DNA of 64,000 nucleotides from Naasia lichenicola (lineage in GTDB: Bacteria > Actinomycetota > Actinomycetes > Actinomycetales > Microbacteriaceae). The position numbers were made by a program, and so were the translations under genes. Below the pieces are notes generated by a model that was not told where the DNA came from, did no database searches, and saw only the letters and a program-made list of their open reading frames with translations. Positions 17,301-27,059 of this stretch are shown here, one piece after another. The stretch is taken from positions 558,001 to 622,000 of the forward strand of contig NZ_SSSM01000001.1 in assembly GCF_004801885.1 (NCBI RefSeq). Reading direction: 5' to 3'. The stretch's first letter is position 1. Each line of letters begins with the position of its first letter.

Positions 17301-20300
17301 TCACGCCAGATCCCGCATCCGCGCCGCGAGCCCCTTGTCCCCACCGCTCCGCCGCTCATACGTCGTCGCGATCACCAGCAGCACCGCACCTGCGGTCGCC
17401 AGCGTGATCCACCACCACGTCGCGCTGATGGTCGTTCCGATCTGCACGGCGAACACGATCGCGATCTCGATCGGCAGGGCGATGATGCCCAGCAGGAACG
17501 GGGCGCCCAGCTTGCGCAGCGACCCGATCAGGATGGCGACCAGCGCCAGACCGAGCACGGTGATGGCCCGCCAGGTCTGCGGGTCGGTTCCGGTTGCGAG
17601 CATCGACGGGAGCAGGGTCGCGATGATGCCCGGCGCGAGCAGTGGCCAGGAGCCGGTGAAGCGGATCGGCCAGCTGTTCAGCGTGGCGCGGCCGACCAGT
17701 GCGTCGCCCTCCGCCGGCTTCATGGCGAGCACGCCGGCGCCGAGCAGGGCGAGTCCGAGGGGGAGGGAGAACGCCTCGACCCGCAGGTCGCGGATGCTCC
17801 ACCCGGCGACGGCGGTGAACCAGGCGATCGCGTAGACGGTCCAGACCGGCGGCAGGGTCACCCGTCGGTGCCGCGCTTGAGCGACGATCACGAGCATGAA
17901 GATCAGCAGCGCGACGGCGAGGCCCCACAGCGTCCAGATCGGGAACCAGCCCTTGCGCACGCCACTGATCGGGCCTGCGACGAGGAAGACCAGCGCGGGC
18001 AGGTAGTACCAGCGGGTGAGGAAGCCGTCGGGCCGCTCGGCCGGTCTCGAGACGCGCCGTAGACGGCGCTCCTCGACCAACGAGTTGGCGGGCTTGGTGA
18101 CGTCGCTTCGGCGCTCCTCGACCAACGAATCGGCCGGTCTCGAGACGTCGCTTCGCTCCTCCTCGACCAACGAGGATGGGGCGATCAACGAGGGTGCGTC
18201 CGCGAGCAGGCGAGCCAGCCGCCAACCGGCGACCGCCGCGAGGGCGAATGAGACGAGGCTGAGGCCGAGGATCGGCGTCATGATCGCCTCGCCGAACCCG
18301 GCGTAGCTCTCGTCGAGCTCGCGGCCGTAGCGGAGTGCCTGGATCGTTCCGGCGGACGCCGTAACCAGCGCGACGACGAGGGTCGGGAGCACCAGGCTGC
18401 GGGCTGACGCCATCCGACCTTCCGCACGCGTGCAGGCGATCGCGAGGACCAGCAGCGCGCCCGATCCAACGAGGAGGGCGGGCGTCCGCCAGGCCTGGCC
18501 GAGCGCGCCATCCGATCCCCAGACGGCAAGCAGTCCGAGGGTGGGCAGCGGGGCGACGCCGAGTCCGATCCAGTACAGCCAGAGCGCGGGGCGACGGGTG
18601 CGCTCCCGGTCGCGGAGTACAAGGATCGCGCCGATGAGCGCGGCGACGAGGGTCGGCGGCAGCACGTACGGCTCGAGCACGTCGACGTCGCTGAGGAACA
18701 GGAAGCACCAGAGGGCTCCCGTGAAGCTGATGAACGAGAGCGGCCAGCCGTAGAAGCGGCGGGCGAACAGAGCGGTCGCGGCGGCGCCGATGCCGAGGAT
18801 CACCAGCACGACGAAGGTGGTGCCGACGCCGGCAGCGGAGCGGACGAGGGCGAGCAGGACGGCGATCGCTCCGGTGAGCAGCGACGACGCCTCGATCGCG
18901 GACCGGACCACGCGCGCCTCGGTGACCGTGATGCCGTGCCGCTCGAGAGCCTCCTCTATGCGCGTGACCAGCGGCAGGACGATCGCGACGATGACCGCGA
19001 TGATCGGCAGGGTGACGGGGGAGCCGCTCGTCTCGAGGAACTCGGCGCCGAAGCTGATCACCACGACCGCTAGGGCCGGCACGAGCAGGGCGGCCGCGAG
19101 TCCGCGGACCACGATGGTGAGGCCCGGTCGTCGGGTCAGCACGAGGGTGAGGCCGAGCGCGAAGGTGACGGCGGTGGAGACCCCGGTCCAGCCGCTGCGC
19201 TCTCCGATGACCGACGCGATGCCGATGAGGAACGGCACGCTCGTCACGGCGAGCACCGCCCACCAGTGCCGCTTCTCGACTCGACGGGTCAGTGTGGCGA
19301 CCAGGGCCGCGATGGAGCCGAGCGAGGTGACGAAGCAGAGTACGGCGTCCGTCTCGACGCCGGCGTTCGCGAGGGCGGCGGTGAAGAGGCCGAGCGCGTA
19401 GGCGTAGCCGATCGTCGTGTGCAGCGGGCGGACGACGCTTGGGAGCGTGAACGCGACCGGCACCCACACGACGAGTGCGGCGATGCCGACTGGAACGAGG
19501 ATCGCCTCGTCGGTCGCGGCGAGGCAGGCGGCCACGATCGGCAGCAGATGCGCGGTGGCGATGAGCGGGATGCGGGCGCTGAGGTGGGCACGCTGCAGCC
19601 GCGGCAGTCGGATGAGGGCGAGTGCGAGGAGCAGTGCGATCGCGAGTCCGAAGGCGGCCTGGCCGGCGGGGAGCAGGCGCGACCAGAACATGAGGTCGAG
19701 GGCGGTGAGGCCGGCGATCCAGAGGGCTGCCGCGAGTGCGACGCGGGCGAGGACCCTGGTGTCTGCGGAGCGGCGGCCGAACGCCCAAAGGGCGGCGCTG
19801 CCGGCCGCGATGGCGAGCAGTCCGAGGATCGAGGCGGTGTCGCTGACGTCTCCGGGGGAGGCGAACTCGGAGCTGTCGAAGGCGGAGATGAATCCGAGAG
19901 CAGCAGGTGCCTGGGCCACGAGGAGCAGGACCGTCCAAGCTCCAGCGAGCAGCGGCGTGCGGTGCACGGTCTTCAGGCTCGGCAGGGCGGCGAGGACGGC
20001 GACGGCGATCGCTGCTGCCAGAGGCACGAGGACGATCAGCCAGGTGGAGTTCTCGAGGGTGAGTGTGAGCGGCAGCAGGGCGATGGCGACGACGGTGAGC
20101 AGTCCGGCGAGGATGCTCCAGACGGCCGGGATCGCGTGCCGGGTGCTGAGCGCGGCCAAGGCCGCCAGAACGAGGATGACCAGCGTCGAGCCGAAGGCTT
20201 GCGCGGTGCCGTCGATTCCGGAGATGGCGATCAGCTGGATGAGAACGACAGGGATGATCAGCAGCTGGATCGTGGTGGCGGTTCCCTCATCGGCGCGCAG

Positions 20301-21215
20301 GCGTCCGTCGAAGCGGGTGGCGAGGCGAGGGGTGACGAAGTGCACGAGGAGCGCGAGCGCGGCGACGCCGAGGTGGCCGACGATCGGACCCCAGACGCTG
20401 ACGCCGCTCGGTGCGGCACCCGACTGGTTGAGCCCTGACGCCTCGGAGGTGTCGTAGCCGAACATCGCGGGCGTGATGGTGACGCCGACGATGCCGAGCC
20501 ACAGCCAGGTGCGGATGCGGGCGAGCAGGCCGGCCGCGCCTAGGGCGACGGCCCCGACGATGGTGCCGATGCCTGCCAGTGCCCAGACCGAGACTCCGGG
20601 GAAGGCCTGGCTGGCGAAGTTGTAGACGTCGATCGCGAGGAACACCCCGCCGAGCGCGCCGACCGCCTCGGCGGAGAATCGGAGGCGGGTGCGGGCCATG
20701 AGGGCGGCACTGCCGAGGAAGACGAGGGTGACGATCGCGATGATCAGCGTGCGGACGCCTGCGTCGCGCAGGTCGGGGTTGAAGAAGGTGAAGACGATCG
20801 CGGCGATGGCGACCAGGGCGGCACCGACGACGGCGAGGACGGACTGGACGCTGACGGATTCGGTCTCGGGGCGGTCCGGGCGCGACGAAGGGGTGTACGG
20901 GGCGTAGAGGGTTCCGGCGGTGACGCTCCGGTTCTTCTGAGTGGCGAGAGGCGCCGCCACTCTCTCCGCGTCCTGGGCCGCTTTGGCCGTTGCGAAGTCC
21001 GGATGGACGGGGATGGCCGCGAGCAGTTCGGCCCGCTGGTCGAAGCGGGTGGCGAGCTCGAAGCTCTCGTCGAGCAGTTCGCGGGTGGCGGGGCTGGTGA
21101 GGTCGAGACCGCATTTGGGGCAGAACTGGCCGTTGGTGAGCACTGTGGCGCAACGCGGGCAGACCGTGGTGAGGCGCAGCTGCTCCGCCACCTTGCGACT
21201 CCAGAGAACGCTCAT
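17301..21215 (-). CDS. Large SCO7613-type polytopic membrane protein with N-terminal zinc ribbon
   Basis: 1304 residues. The N-terminus has a double-Cys zinc ribbon (CPRCATVLTNGQFCPKCG). After a hydrophilic linker of about 100 residues comes a long succession of hydrophobic segments (some 30 or more) to the C-terminus. This is the layout of the SCO7613 C-terminal domain membrane proteins of actinobacteria, whose function is unknown. A hydrophilic loop encoded at about 18039-18175 holds three tandem 15-16 residue repeats (SLVEERRSDVTKPAN type); these are the in-frame translation of a dispersed palindromic DNA element found elsewhere in the window. The gene is monocistronic, facing the block 1 operon. 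Confidence 0.85.
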   Translation of the reverse strand: MSVLWSRKVAEQLRLTTVCPRCATVLTNGQFCPKCGLDLTSPATRELLDESFELATRFDQRAELLAAIPVHPDFATAKAAQDAERVAAPLATQKNRSVTAGTLYAPYTPSSRPDRPETESVSVQSVLAVVGAALVAIAAIVFTFFNPDLRDAGVRTLIIAIVTLVFLGSAALMARTRLRFSAEAVGALGGVFLAIDVYNFASQAFPGVSVWALAGIGTIVGAVALGAAGLLARIRTWLWLGIVGVTITPAMFGYDTSEASGLNQSGAAPSGVSVWGPIVGHLGVAALALLVHFVTPRLATRFDGRLRADEGTATTIQLLIIPVVLIQLIAISGIDGTAQAFGSTLVILVLAALAALSTRHAIPAVWSILAGLLTVVAIALLPLTLTLENSTWLIVLVPLAAAIAVAVLAALPSLKTVHRTPLLAGAWTVLLLVAQAPAALGFISAFDSSEFASPGDVSDTASILGLLAIAAGSAALWAFGRRSADTRVLARVALAAALWIAGLTALDLMFWSRLLPAGQAAFGLAIALLLALALIRLPRLQRAHLSARIPLIATAHLLPIVAACLAATDEAILVPVGIAALVVWVPVAFTLPSVVRPLHTTIGYAYALGLFTAALANAGVETDAVLCFVTSLGSIAALVATLTRRVEKRHWWAVLAVTSVPFLIGIASVIGERSGWTGVSTAVTFALGLTLVLTRRPGLTIVVRGLAAALLVPALAVVVISFGAEFLETSGSPVTLPIIAVIVAIVLPLVTRIEEALERHGITVTEARVVRSAIEASSLLTGAIAVLLALVRSAAGVGTTFVVLVILGIGAAATALFARRFYGWPLSFISFTGALWCFLFLSDVDVLEPYVLPPTLVAALIGAILVLRDRERTRRPALWLYWIGLGVAPLPTLGLLAVWGSDGALGQAWRTPALLVGSGALLVLAIACTRAEGRMASARSLVLPTLVVALVTASAGTIQALRYGRELDESYAGFGEAIMTPILGLSLVSFALAAVAGWRLARLLADAPSLIAPSSLVEEERSDVSRPADSLVEERRSDVTKPANSLVEERRLRRVSRPAERPDGFLTRWYYLPALVFLVAGPISGVRKGWFPIWTLWGLAVALLIFMLVIVAQARHRRVTLPPVWTVYAIAWFTAVAGWSIRDLRVEAFSLPLGLALLGAGVLAMKPAEGDALVGRATLNSWPIRFTGSWPLLAPGIIATLLPSMLATGTDPQTWRAITVLGLALVAILIGSLRKLGAPFLLGIIALPIEIAIVFAVQIGTTISATWWWITLATAGAVLLVIATTYERRSGGDKGLAARMRDLA
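18039..18175. repeat. Three tandem copies of dispersed palindromic repeat F1 inside a gene
   Basis: Copies at about 18039-18084, 18087-18128 and 18131-18175. Each starts with (G)GCCGGTCTCGAGACG or a degenerate form, has a variable GC-rich centre, and ends with CTCCTCGACCAACGA. The period is 45-48 bp, so each copy keeps the frame. The same element occurs in intergenic DNA at about 37.9, 38.9 and 40.0 kb. Confidence 0.85.
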
Positions 21216-21409
21216 AGCTGGAGTCTAGGAATCCTCAGCCCCTGCGCACGGGATCGTTACATGGTCGAGTTGTGGTGCCCACACGGCGGAGGACCTGTTC
21301 AGAAGAGGATTTCCCATGCCAGGCCGTGCTCGGCCACTCGCCAGGAACGCTGATGAACGGCAGATCCACCCCGTTCTCGACGCTCCTTCAGCCAAACGAC
21401 TCGTGGAAT

Positions 21410-21454
21410 GGTTACGTAACCAGAACGTAACACCCGCGGATTGATTACGTAACC
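21410..21454. promoter_or_regulatory. Paired palindromic operators upstream of block 2
   Basis: GGTTACGTAACC (21410-21421, a perfect 12-bp palindrome) and GATTACGTAACC (21443-21454) have centres 33 bp apart, about three helical turns. A half-like AACGTAAC lies between. They stand 70-110 bp ahead of the nucleoside hydrolase gene, and a central CG is typical of LacI-family operators; the LacI protein encoded at the end of the operon is the natural ligand. The rest of the 306-bp gap 21216-21521 shows no gene. Confidence 0.65.
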
Positions 21455-21521
21455 AGAGGGGGGTTTTATGGGTCTCACGGGACGAGGATTCGATGTTCCG
21501 ATGATCTAGGAGCGCGACTGC

Positions 21522-22481
21522 ATGACCCCTCGCAAGCTGATCCTCGATGTGGACACAGGAACCGACGACGCCGTCGCGATCATGCTGGCCGCACTCCATC
21601 CCGACCTGGATCTCCTCGGCTGCACCACTGTCAACGGCAACATCGAGGTCGAGTACTGCACCAACAACACTCTTCGCGTCCTCGACTACATCGGGCATCC
21701 CGAGATCCCGGTCTATGAGGGCGCCAAAGAGGCCATCGTGCGTAAGGATCTGCCGATCCCTCGCAAGGATCGGATGTCCGAGGCGGACAGTCACGGTCTC
21801 GAGCTGCCAATACCTCAGCCGACCTCCGTCAAGCAGAGCGCCCACGCCGTCGAATACCTCATTGAAACCTACCGATCTGCCACCGAACCGATCACCCTCG
21901 TACCTGTCGGCCCTCTGACGAACATCGCACTCGCCATCAAGCTGGATCCCGGCTTCGTGGATCGCGTGCCCGAGCTCGTGATCATGGGAGGCGGCCATGA
22001 GATCTCGAACACGACCGCCGCGGCAGAGTTCAACATCTGGGTGGATCCCGAGGCGGCAGACGTCGTCTTCCAGGCCGGGTTCGCCAAGATCACCCTCGTG
22101 CCCCTCGAGGCAACGCATCAAGCCCTGGTCTCACTCGATCACGCGGCTCAGCTCCGAGCCCTCGGCTCACCGGCTGGCGAGGCATCAGCCCGGTTCATCG
22201 AGCGTCGGATCGACGCCTACGACATGGGACAGCCCATGGAGATCCCGCAATCAGCGCCAGTGCACGACGCCCTGTGCGTCGCGTACCTGCTCGACCCGAG
22301 TGTCATCGAGCTGCGCGACTATCACGTCGCCATCGAGACGCAGGGCCGGCACACCCTCGGTCGCACCGTGATCGACACCCACTTCCGCGGAAAGCAGGCG
22401 CCCAACGCCCGCGTCGCGGTTGGCTCCGACCCGGAGAAGTTCGTACGCATCCTCCTCGACGCCTTCGCGCCTGAGCACTGA
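21522..22481 (+). CDS. Inosine-uridine-preferring nucleoside hydrolase family protein
   Basis: 319 residues. The calcium- and ribose-binding signature DVDTGTDDA is at residues 9-17, with VNGNIEVEYCTNNTLRVL following. Further landmarks are LVPVGPLTNIALAIK, IMGGGHE, EFNIWVDPEAADVVF and PVHDALCVAYLLDP. The enzyme cleaves the N-glycosidic bond of nucleosides to give free base and ribose. It is the first gene of block 2, just ahead of an importer, suggesting that the imported compound is a nucleoside or nucleoside-like. Confidence 0.92.
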   Translation: MTPRKLILDVDTGTDDAVAIMLAALHPDLDLLGCTTVNGNIEVEYCTNNTLRVLDYIGHPEIPVYEGAKEAIVRKDLPIPRKDRMSEADSHGLELPIPQPTSVKQSAHAVEYLIETYRSATEPITLVPVGPLTNIALAIKLDPGFVDRVPELVIMGGGHEISNTTAAAEFNIWVDPEAADVVFQAGFAKITLVPLEATHQALVSLDHAAQLRALGSPAGEASARFIERRIDAYDMGQPMEIPQSAPVHDALCVAYLLDPSVIELRDYHVAIETQGRHTLGRTVIDTHFRGKQAPNARVAVGSDPEKFVRILLDAFAPEH

Positions 22482-22580
22482 TCCACCTCGCATCTTCACC
22501 ACGCAGCTCCAATCAGCAGTTCGCTCGCCACATCGCACCACCTCATCACCGCCCCGCTCCACCCATCTCAAGGAGACACA

Positions 22581-23903
22581 GTGAAACTGACAAGGGCACT
22601 CGCTGGCGCGAGCATCCTCGCGCTCGCCGCGACGCTCGCCGCCTGCTCGTCCGACTCCGGTGGCGAAGCCACCGCCGACTGCCCCGACGGGGTGACCACA
22701 CTCACGCTGCTGCGCGCCGAGAACAATCCCCCGAAGGACGAGTTCATCGCGCAGTGGGAGAAGGCCAACTCCTGCTACAAGATCGCCGTCGACGAGGTGC
22801 CCTTCGACCAACTCGCCACCAAGACGCAGCTGATCGGCAGCGAGGATGGCGGTCCAGACATCCTTGAGGTCGACGGACCGAACACTCAGACGTTCGCGGC
22901 GGCAGGGCTCCTGCTCCCCATCGACGACTACCTTCCAGACGGCTACGCGGACGAAGCGGTCGCCGCCTCCGTGGCAGAGCTCAGCTATGACGGCAAGACG
23001 TACTCGACTGGCATGGCACAGACCACCCTCGGCCTCTACTACAACAAGACCATGCTGGATGGGCTCGGCATCATTCCGCCGACCACCCTCGACGACGCCT
23101 GGACCTGGGATGAGGCCCTGAAGGTGATGCAGCAGTGCCAGGTGGGCGACGCCGAGAATCCCGATGTGTTCGGTCTCGCCCCGTCTGCCTTCGGGAACGG
23201 AACGGCCGGCAATGCCTACCGCGACATGGTGATTCTCCGCAGCGCCGGTGATCCGACCGCAGCGAAGGGCTCGTCGGCGTACAACACCTACTGGGCGATC
23301 GCCCCGGAGGGCGACACGGTCGATGGCTACCTCAACACCCCGGAGGCCATCAGCGCAGCAAAGGTCTACCAGTCCATGTACCAGGGATCGACGAAGGTGA
23401 CCTCCAACGAAGGGCTGCCCAACGCGTTCGCCGACGGCAAGGCGTGCTTCGACCTGCAGACTTCCTATCTCGCGGGCAACCTGGCCGCAACCCCGCCGGA
23501 CTTCGAATGGGGCATCACCCCCGTCCCTTACATAACGACGCCCATCGTCCACACCGGCGACGTGGTGCTCGCTGTCTCGTCCAAGACGGAACACCCCGAG
23601 GCGGCGGCGAAGTTTGCAATCGACCTCGGTATCGGCGAGGAAGGGCTCGCGTGGGTCGCCTCGAACAAGTCGTTCCCGTCGATCACCACGACGGACTCGC
23701 AGTTCGACTACCTCAAGGATCCGCCGCTGTCGATCCTCAACGACGAGCTCGTCGAATGGGGACAGCCGCGTCCGCCGTCCACGCATTTCGTGGAGTACGA
23801 CCAGCTCGTCAGTGAGGGACTGCGTGACATCGCATTCGGCGCAGACCCTGCATCGGCGCTGAATGACACCGTGTCGAAGGTGGACGACGCGCTCGCGCGC
23901 TGA
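22581..23903 (+). CDS. ABC transporter substrate-binding lipoprotein, sugar (CUT1) type
   Basis: 440 residues from a GTG preceded by AAGGAGACACA. A lipoprotein signal ends at LAAC with cysteine at residue 22. The mature protein resembles family 1 solute-binding proteins: DILEVDGPNTQTFAAAGLLLPIDDYL, then TYSTGMAQTTLGLYYNKTML and FPSITTTD near the end. Binds the substrate outside the cell for the two permeases encoded next. Confidence 0.9.
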   Translation: MKLTRALAGASILALAATLAACSSDSGGEATADCPDGVTTLTLLRAENNPPKDEFIAQWEKANSCYKIAVDEVPFDQLATKTQLIGSEDGGPDILEVDGPNTQTFAAAGLLLPIDDYLPDGYADEAVAASVAELSYDGKTYSTGMAQTTLGLYYNKTMLDGLGIIPPTTLDDAWTWDEALKVMQQCQVGDAENPDVFGLAPSAFGNGTAGNAYRDMVILRSAGDPTAAKGSSAYNTYWAIAPEGDTVDGYLNTPEAISAAKVYQSMYQGSTKVTSNEGLPNAFADGKACFDLQTSYLAGNLAATPPDFEWGITPVPYITTPIVHTGDVVLAVSSKTEHPEAAAKFAIDLGIGEEGLAWVASNKSFPSITTTDSQFDYLKDPPLSILNDELVEWGQPRPPSTHFVEYDQLVSEGLRDIAFGADPASALNDTVSKVDDALAR

Positions 23904-23911
23904 CCTCATCC

Positions 23912-24868
23912 ATGACCAGCTCCCACCCCATCTCCGCCCGTGTGCCCGGCCAATCGGTCGGGCGCACGGCACGGCGACGTTCCCGGAACGGGGCCGGTCC
24001 CGCTCATTCGGCCCGGATCGGGATGGCCTTCGTCACCCCGTTCCTGCTTTTCCTGATCGTGTTCCAGTACATCCCCATCGGGATGCTCGTGCGCAACAGC
24101 TTCTTCGACTACACGCTGCTGCGCCCGGACGACCAGAAGTTCGTCGGCCTAGGCCAGTTCGAACGGATCCTCGCCGACCCGTCCGTCACCAGCACCTTCG
24201 GCGTCACCCTTCTCTTCGCCCTCGGCGTCCTCGTGCTCGTCGTACCGCTCGGGTTCCTCGTCGCGGTGTTCCTCAATGGTCGCTTCCCCGGGCGCTCGAT
24301 AGTGCGGACGATCGTCTTCCTGCCTGTGGTCACCTCGGTGGCCGTGACGTCAACCATGTGGCTCTTCATGCTGACCAAGAACGGCGGCCTCGTGAATTCC
24401 GCCATCACTGGCTTGGGCCTGCAGCCAGTCGCCTTCCTCACCAGCATCCCGTGGGCGCTGATCAGCATCATCGTCATGAGCGCCTGGCAGCAGATCGGCT
24501 TCGCCGCGGTGCTGTTCCTCACCGGTTTGCAGTCGGTTCCAGACGACGTGATCGAGGCTGCTCGGGTGGACGGGGCCAGCCGCGCCCGCGTCATCTTCTC
24601 GATCATCCTTCCGCTGATGAGCCGGACGACGCTTTTCGTGGTCATCACGATGACCGTCTTCTCACTGCAGGCCTTCGCTCCCGCATTCCTCATGACGAGC
24701 GGAGGTCCGGAGGATTCCACGAGTCTCGTCGTCTACGCCATCTACAACGCAGCCTTCAAGCTGCAGGATCCCGGCTTCGCGTCGGCCCTCGCTGTGGCCG
24801 TCATGTTCATCGCTTTGGTCCTGAGCGGGATCCAATCGCTGTTCCTCCGAACGAAGTGGAGCTACTGA
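23912..24868 (+). CDS. ABC transporter permease, MalF/UgpA type
   Basis: 318 residues with a charged N-terminal tail and six predicted membrane segments. The EAA loop is VIEAARVDGASRARVIFSIILP. Stop and the start of the next permease overlap (TGATG). Confidence 0.92.
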   Translation: MTSSHPISARVPGQSVGRTARRRSRNGAGPAHSARIGMAFVTPFLLFLIVFQYIPIGMLVRNSFFDYTLLRPDDQKFVGLGQFERILADPSVTSTFGVTLLFALGVLVLVVPLGFLVAVFLNGRFPGRSIVRTIVFLPVVTSVAVTSTMWLFMLTKNGGLVNSAITGLGLQPVAFLTSIPWALISIIVMSAWQQIGFAAVLFLTGLQSVPDDVIEAARVDGASRARVIFSIILPLMSRTTLFVVITMTVFSLQAFAPAFLMTSGGPEDSTSLVVYAIYNAAFKLQDPGFASALAVAVMFIALVLSGIQSLFLRTKWSY

Positions 24869-25728
24869 TGGCCGTCCGCGCCCGTCGAGGCGTCTTCCGC
24901 CTCAGCCGCGCCGCGGTGACCGTCGCCGTGATCGCCATCGTTGTGATCGCCTTCCTCCTCCCGTACCTCTGGATCCTCTCTTCCTCGTTCAAGGATCAGT
25001 CGACCATCTTCTCGGACGTGTCCCCTCTGAGCTGGAAGACCTTCTGGCCGACAGAGGGCTCCCTCGCGAACTACTTCAGCACCATCGAGACGAAGAACGT
25101 CGGTCGGGCCATGCTCAATTCGGTGATAATCGCCGTGCTGCAGGTCATCTTCACCCTCGTCCTCGGCTCGCTCGCCGCCTTCGGCCTCACCCGGATCAAG
25201 TTCCGAGGGAGTGGGCTGCTGTTCGGACTCATCCTCGTGACCTTCCTGGTGCCGATGGAGGCCCTAGTCGTCCCGCTCTACGCGTGGATGGGCGATCTCC
25301 ACCTCCGCAACTCGTTGGTCGCGGTGTTCCTCCCGTGGATCGCGAGCCCCTTCGCGCTCTTCATGCTGCGACAGGCATTCGAAGAGATCCCCACCGAGCT
25401 CGACGAAGCGGCCTACATCGACGGCGCGGGGCCGTTTCGGGTGTTCTGGAGCGTCATCCTGCCGAGCGTTCGCTCCACTGTCGTCGGCTGCGGTCTCGTC
25501 GTGTTCCTGTTCTCGTGGAACAGCTTCCTGTGGCCACTGGTCGTCAACAGCTCGAGCGCGCAGCAGGTCATCCAGGTCGCGGTCGCACAGTCCGCTGCCC
25601 CGGGTCAACTGCCGAACTGGGGCGAGACCTTTGCCGGCGCGATGATCGCCACGCTCCCCCTGATTCTCATTTTCCTCTTCGCCCAGCGGCACATCGTGCA
25701 GGGTCTTGCGTCGTCGGGACTGAAGTGA
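24868..25728 (+). CDS. ABC transporter permease, MalG/UgpE type
   Basis: 286 residues from the ATG at 24868. The EAA loop is ELDEAAYIDGAGPFRVFWSV followed by ILP, and PMEALVVPLY precedes it, as usual in MalG-type permeases. No ATPase gene follows in this operon, so the importer must use an ATPase encoded elsewhere, as actinobacterial CUT1 systems do with MsiK. Confidence 0.92.
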   Translation: MAVRARRGVFRLSRAAVTVAVIAIVVIAFLLPYLWILSSSFKDQSTIFSDVSPLSWKTFWPTEGSLANYFSTIETKNVGRAMLNSVIIAVLQVIFTLVLGSLAAFGLTRIKFRGSGLLFGLILVTFLVPMEALVVPLYAWMGDLHLRNSLVAVFLPWIASPFALFMLRQAFEEIPTELDEAAYIDGAGPFRVFWSVILPSVRSTVVGCGLVVFLFSWNSFLWPLVVNSSSAQQVIQVAVAQSAAPGQLPNWGETFAGAMIATLPLILIFLFAQRHIVQGLASSGLK

Positions 25729-27059
25729 TGACCCCTGCCGGTTCGCTTGGGCGCTCGGACACCGATGCCCTGCTGCGCTCGATCGTCGACGAAGTGTCCA
25801 CTATCGGGATGCTGGACGACGGCGCCACCCATCGACTCGCCTACAGCGCCGAGGAGCGCCGCGCGCACGACGTACTGGCAGCTCGCTTCGCCGGGCATGC
25901 GCCCGGTCGGTTCTCGACCAAGGTGGACGAAGCAGGCAACCGCTGGATCACCCTCATCGGTCGACAGCCACGGCTGCCTCCGGTTCTGACCGGATCTCAC
26001 TTGGACTCCGTGCCGCACGGCGGCGCCTGGGATGGCGCGCTGGGTGTCTACAGCGGGGCAGTGGCTCTCCTGCAGCTTGCCGAGGGCGAATCTCCGCTTC
26101 GCTCGATCAGCCTGATCGCCTTTGCGAGCGAAGAGTCACCGCGTTTCGCGCAGTCGGCCTACCGCTTCGGCAGCCGAGCCATCGCTGGGCGGATCGACCG
26201 CGAGGATGTGTACAGGCTCGTCGACGACGGTGGCATCACCCTGGCCGACGCAATGCAGGCCCTCGCGATGGATCCGCGGCTCGTCGCGGATGCGTTCGTG
26301 CCGCCTTCCCAGTTCCACGCGCTGCTGGAATTGCACATCGACCAAGGACTGCTGCTGAAGCAGGCGGGCCTTCCCGTGTCGGCAGTCAGCGCCATCACCG
26401 GCTCCTGCCGCCTACGTGTGACCGTGGTCGGCCAGGCGGACCATTCCGGAGCCGCTCGGATGAGTGCGCGGCGTGACGCGCTGGCCGCCGCCTCGGAGAT
26501 CGTCCTCGCGGCGGAGCGCATCGCGAAGGCGGATCCCCACGACGACCTGGTCCTCACCGTGGGGGCGATCCGTGTCGAGCCGGGTGCTGTCAGCGTCGTA
26601 CCCGGATTGGCCGAGCTGACCGTCGACATCCGGTCGGTCGACGCGGCCACCATGGATGCAGCGCAGCAGGGGATTCGAGCCGCCATCGCCGACATCGCGC
26701 AGACTCGCCGGGTCGAAGCGACGATCGGGGTCATCCGCGATGTTGCGCCGATCGCGATGAGCGAGCACGTCATCGACGTGACCCTGTCTGCCCTGCGTGA
26801 CAACGGGCTTCCGGCGAAGCGCATGCCGAGTCACGCCGGACACGACACGGGCAGCTTCGCCGGACACCCGCGCCTCGGCATGATCTTCGTCCGCAACGAC
26901 TCCGGGCGGAGCCATTCACCCGACGAGCACATCGCGTGGGCGGATGCAGTCGCCGGCACCGACGTGCTCCGATCCTCGCTGACCGCCCTCGCCAACGAAG
27001 CCGCTGGGGCGCACCCGGCAGTCAGCACCGCGACGACCATCCCTGAGGGGGAGCAATGA
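25728..27059 (+). CDS. M20 family Zn-dependent hydrolase (hydantoinase/N-carbamoylase or allantoate amidohydrolase type)
   Basis: 443 residues. Dinuclear metal ligands typical of the family are visible: GSHLDS, GAWDGALGV, the EE pair in FASEESPRF, the histidine in LELHIDQG and the histidine in SGRSHSPDEH. Family members remove the carbamoyl group from N-carbamoyl-amino acids or allantoate, releasing ammonia and CO2. The ATG overlaps the permease stop and its stop overlaps the nitrilase-fold gene, so it is firmly part of the operon. In context it could act on the product of one of the cyclic amidohydrolases. Confidence 0.88.
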   Translation: MTPAGSLGRSDTDALLRSIVDEVSTIGMLDDGATHRLAYSAEERRAHDVLAARFAGHAPGRFSTKVDEAGNRWITLIGRQPRLPPVLTGSHLDSVPHGGAWDGALGVYSGAVALLQLAEGESPLRSISLIAFASEESPRFAQSAYRFGSRAIAGRIDREDVYRLVDDGGITLADAMQALAMDPRLVADAFVPPSQFHALLELHIDQGLLLKQAGLPVSAVSAITGSCRLRVTVVGQADHSGAARMSARRDALAAASEIVLAAERIAKADPHDDLVLTVGAIRVEPGAVSVVPGLAELTVDIRSVDAATMDAAQQGIRAAIADIAQTRRVEATIGVIRDVAPIAMSEHVIDVTLSALRDNGLPAKRMPSHAGHDTGSFAGHPRLGMIFVRNDSGRSHSPDEHIAWADAVAGTDVLRSSLTALANEAAGAHPAVSTATTIPEGEQ

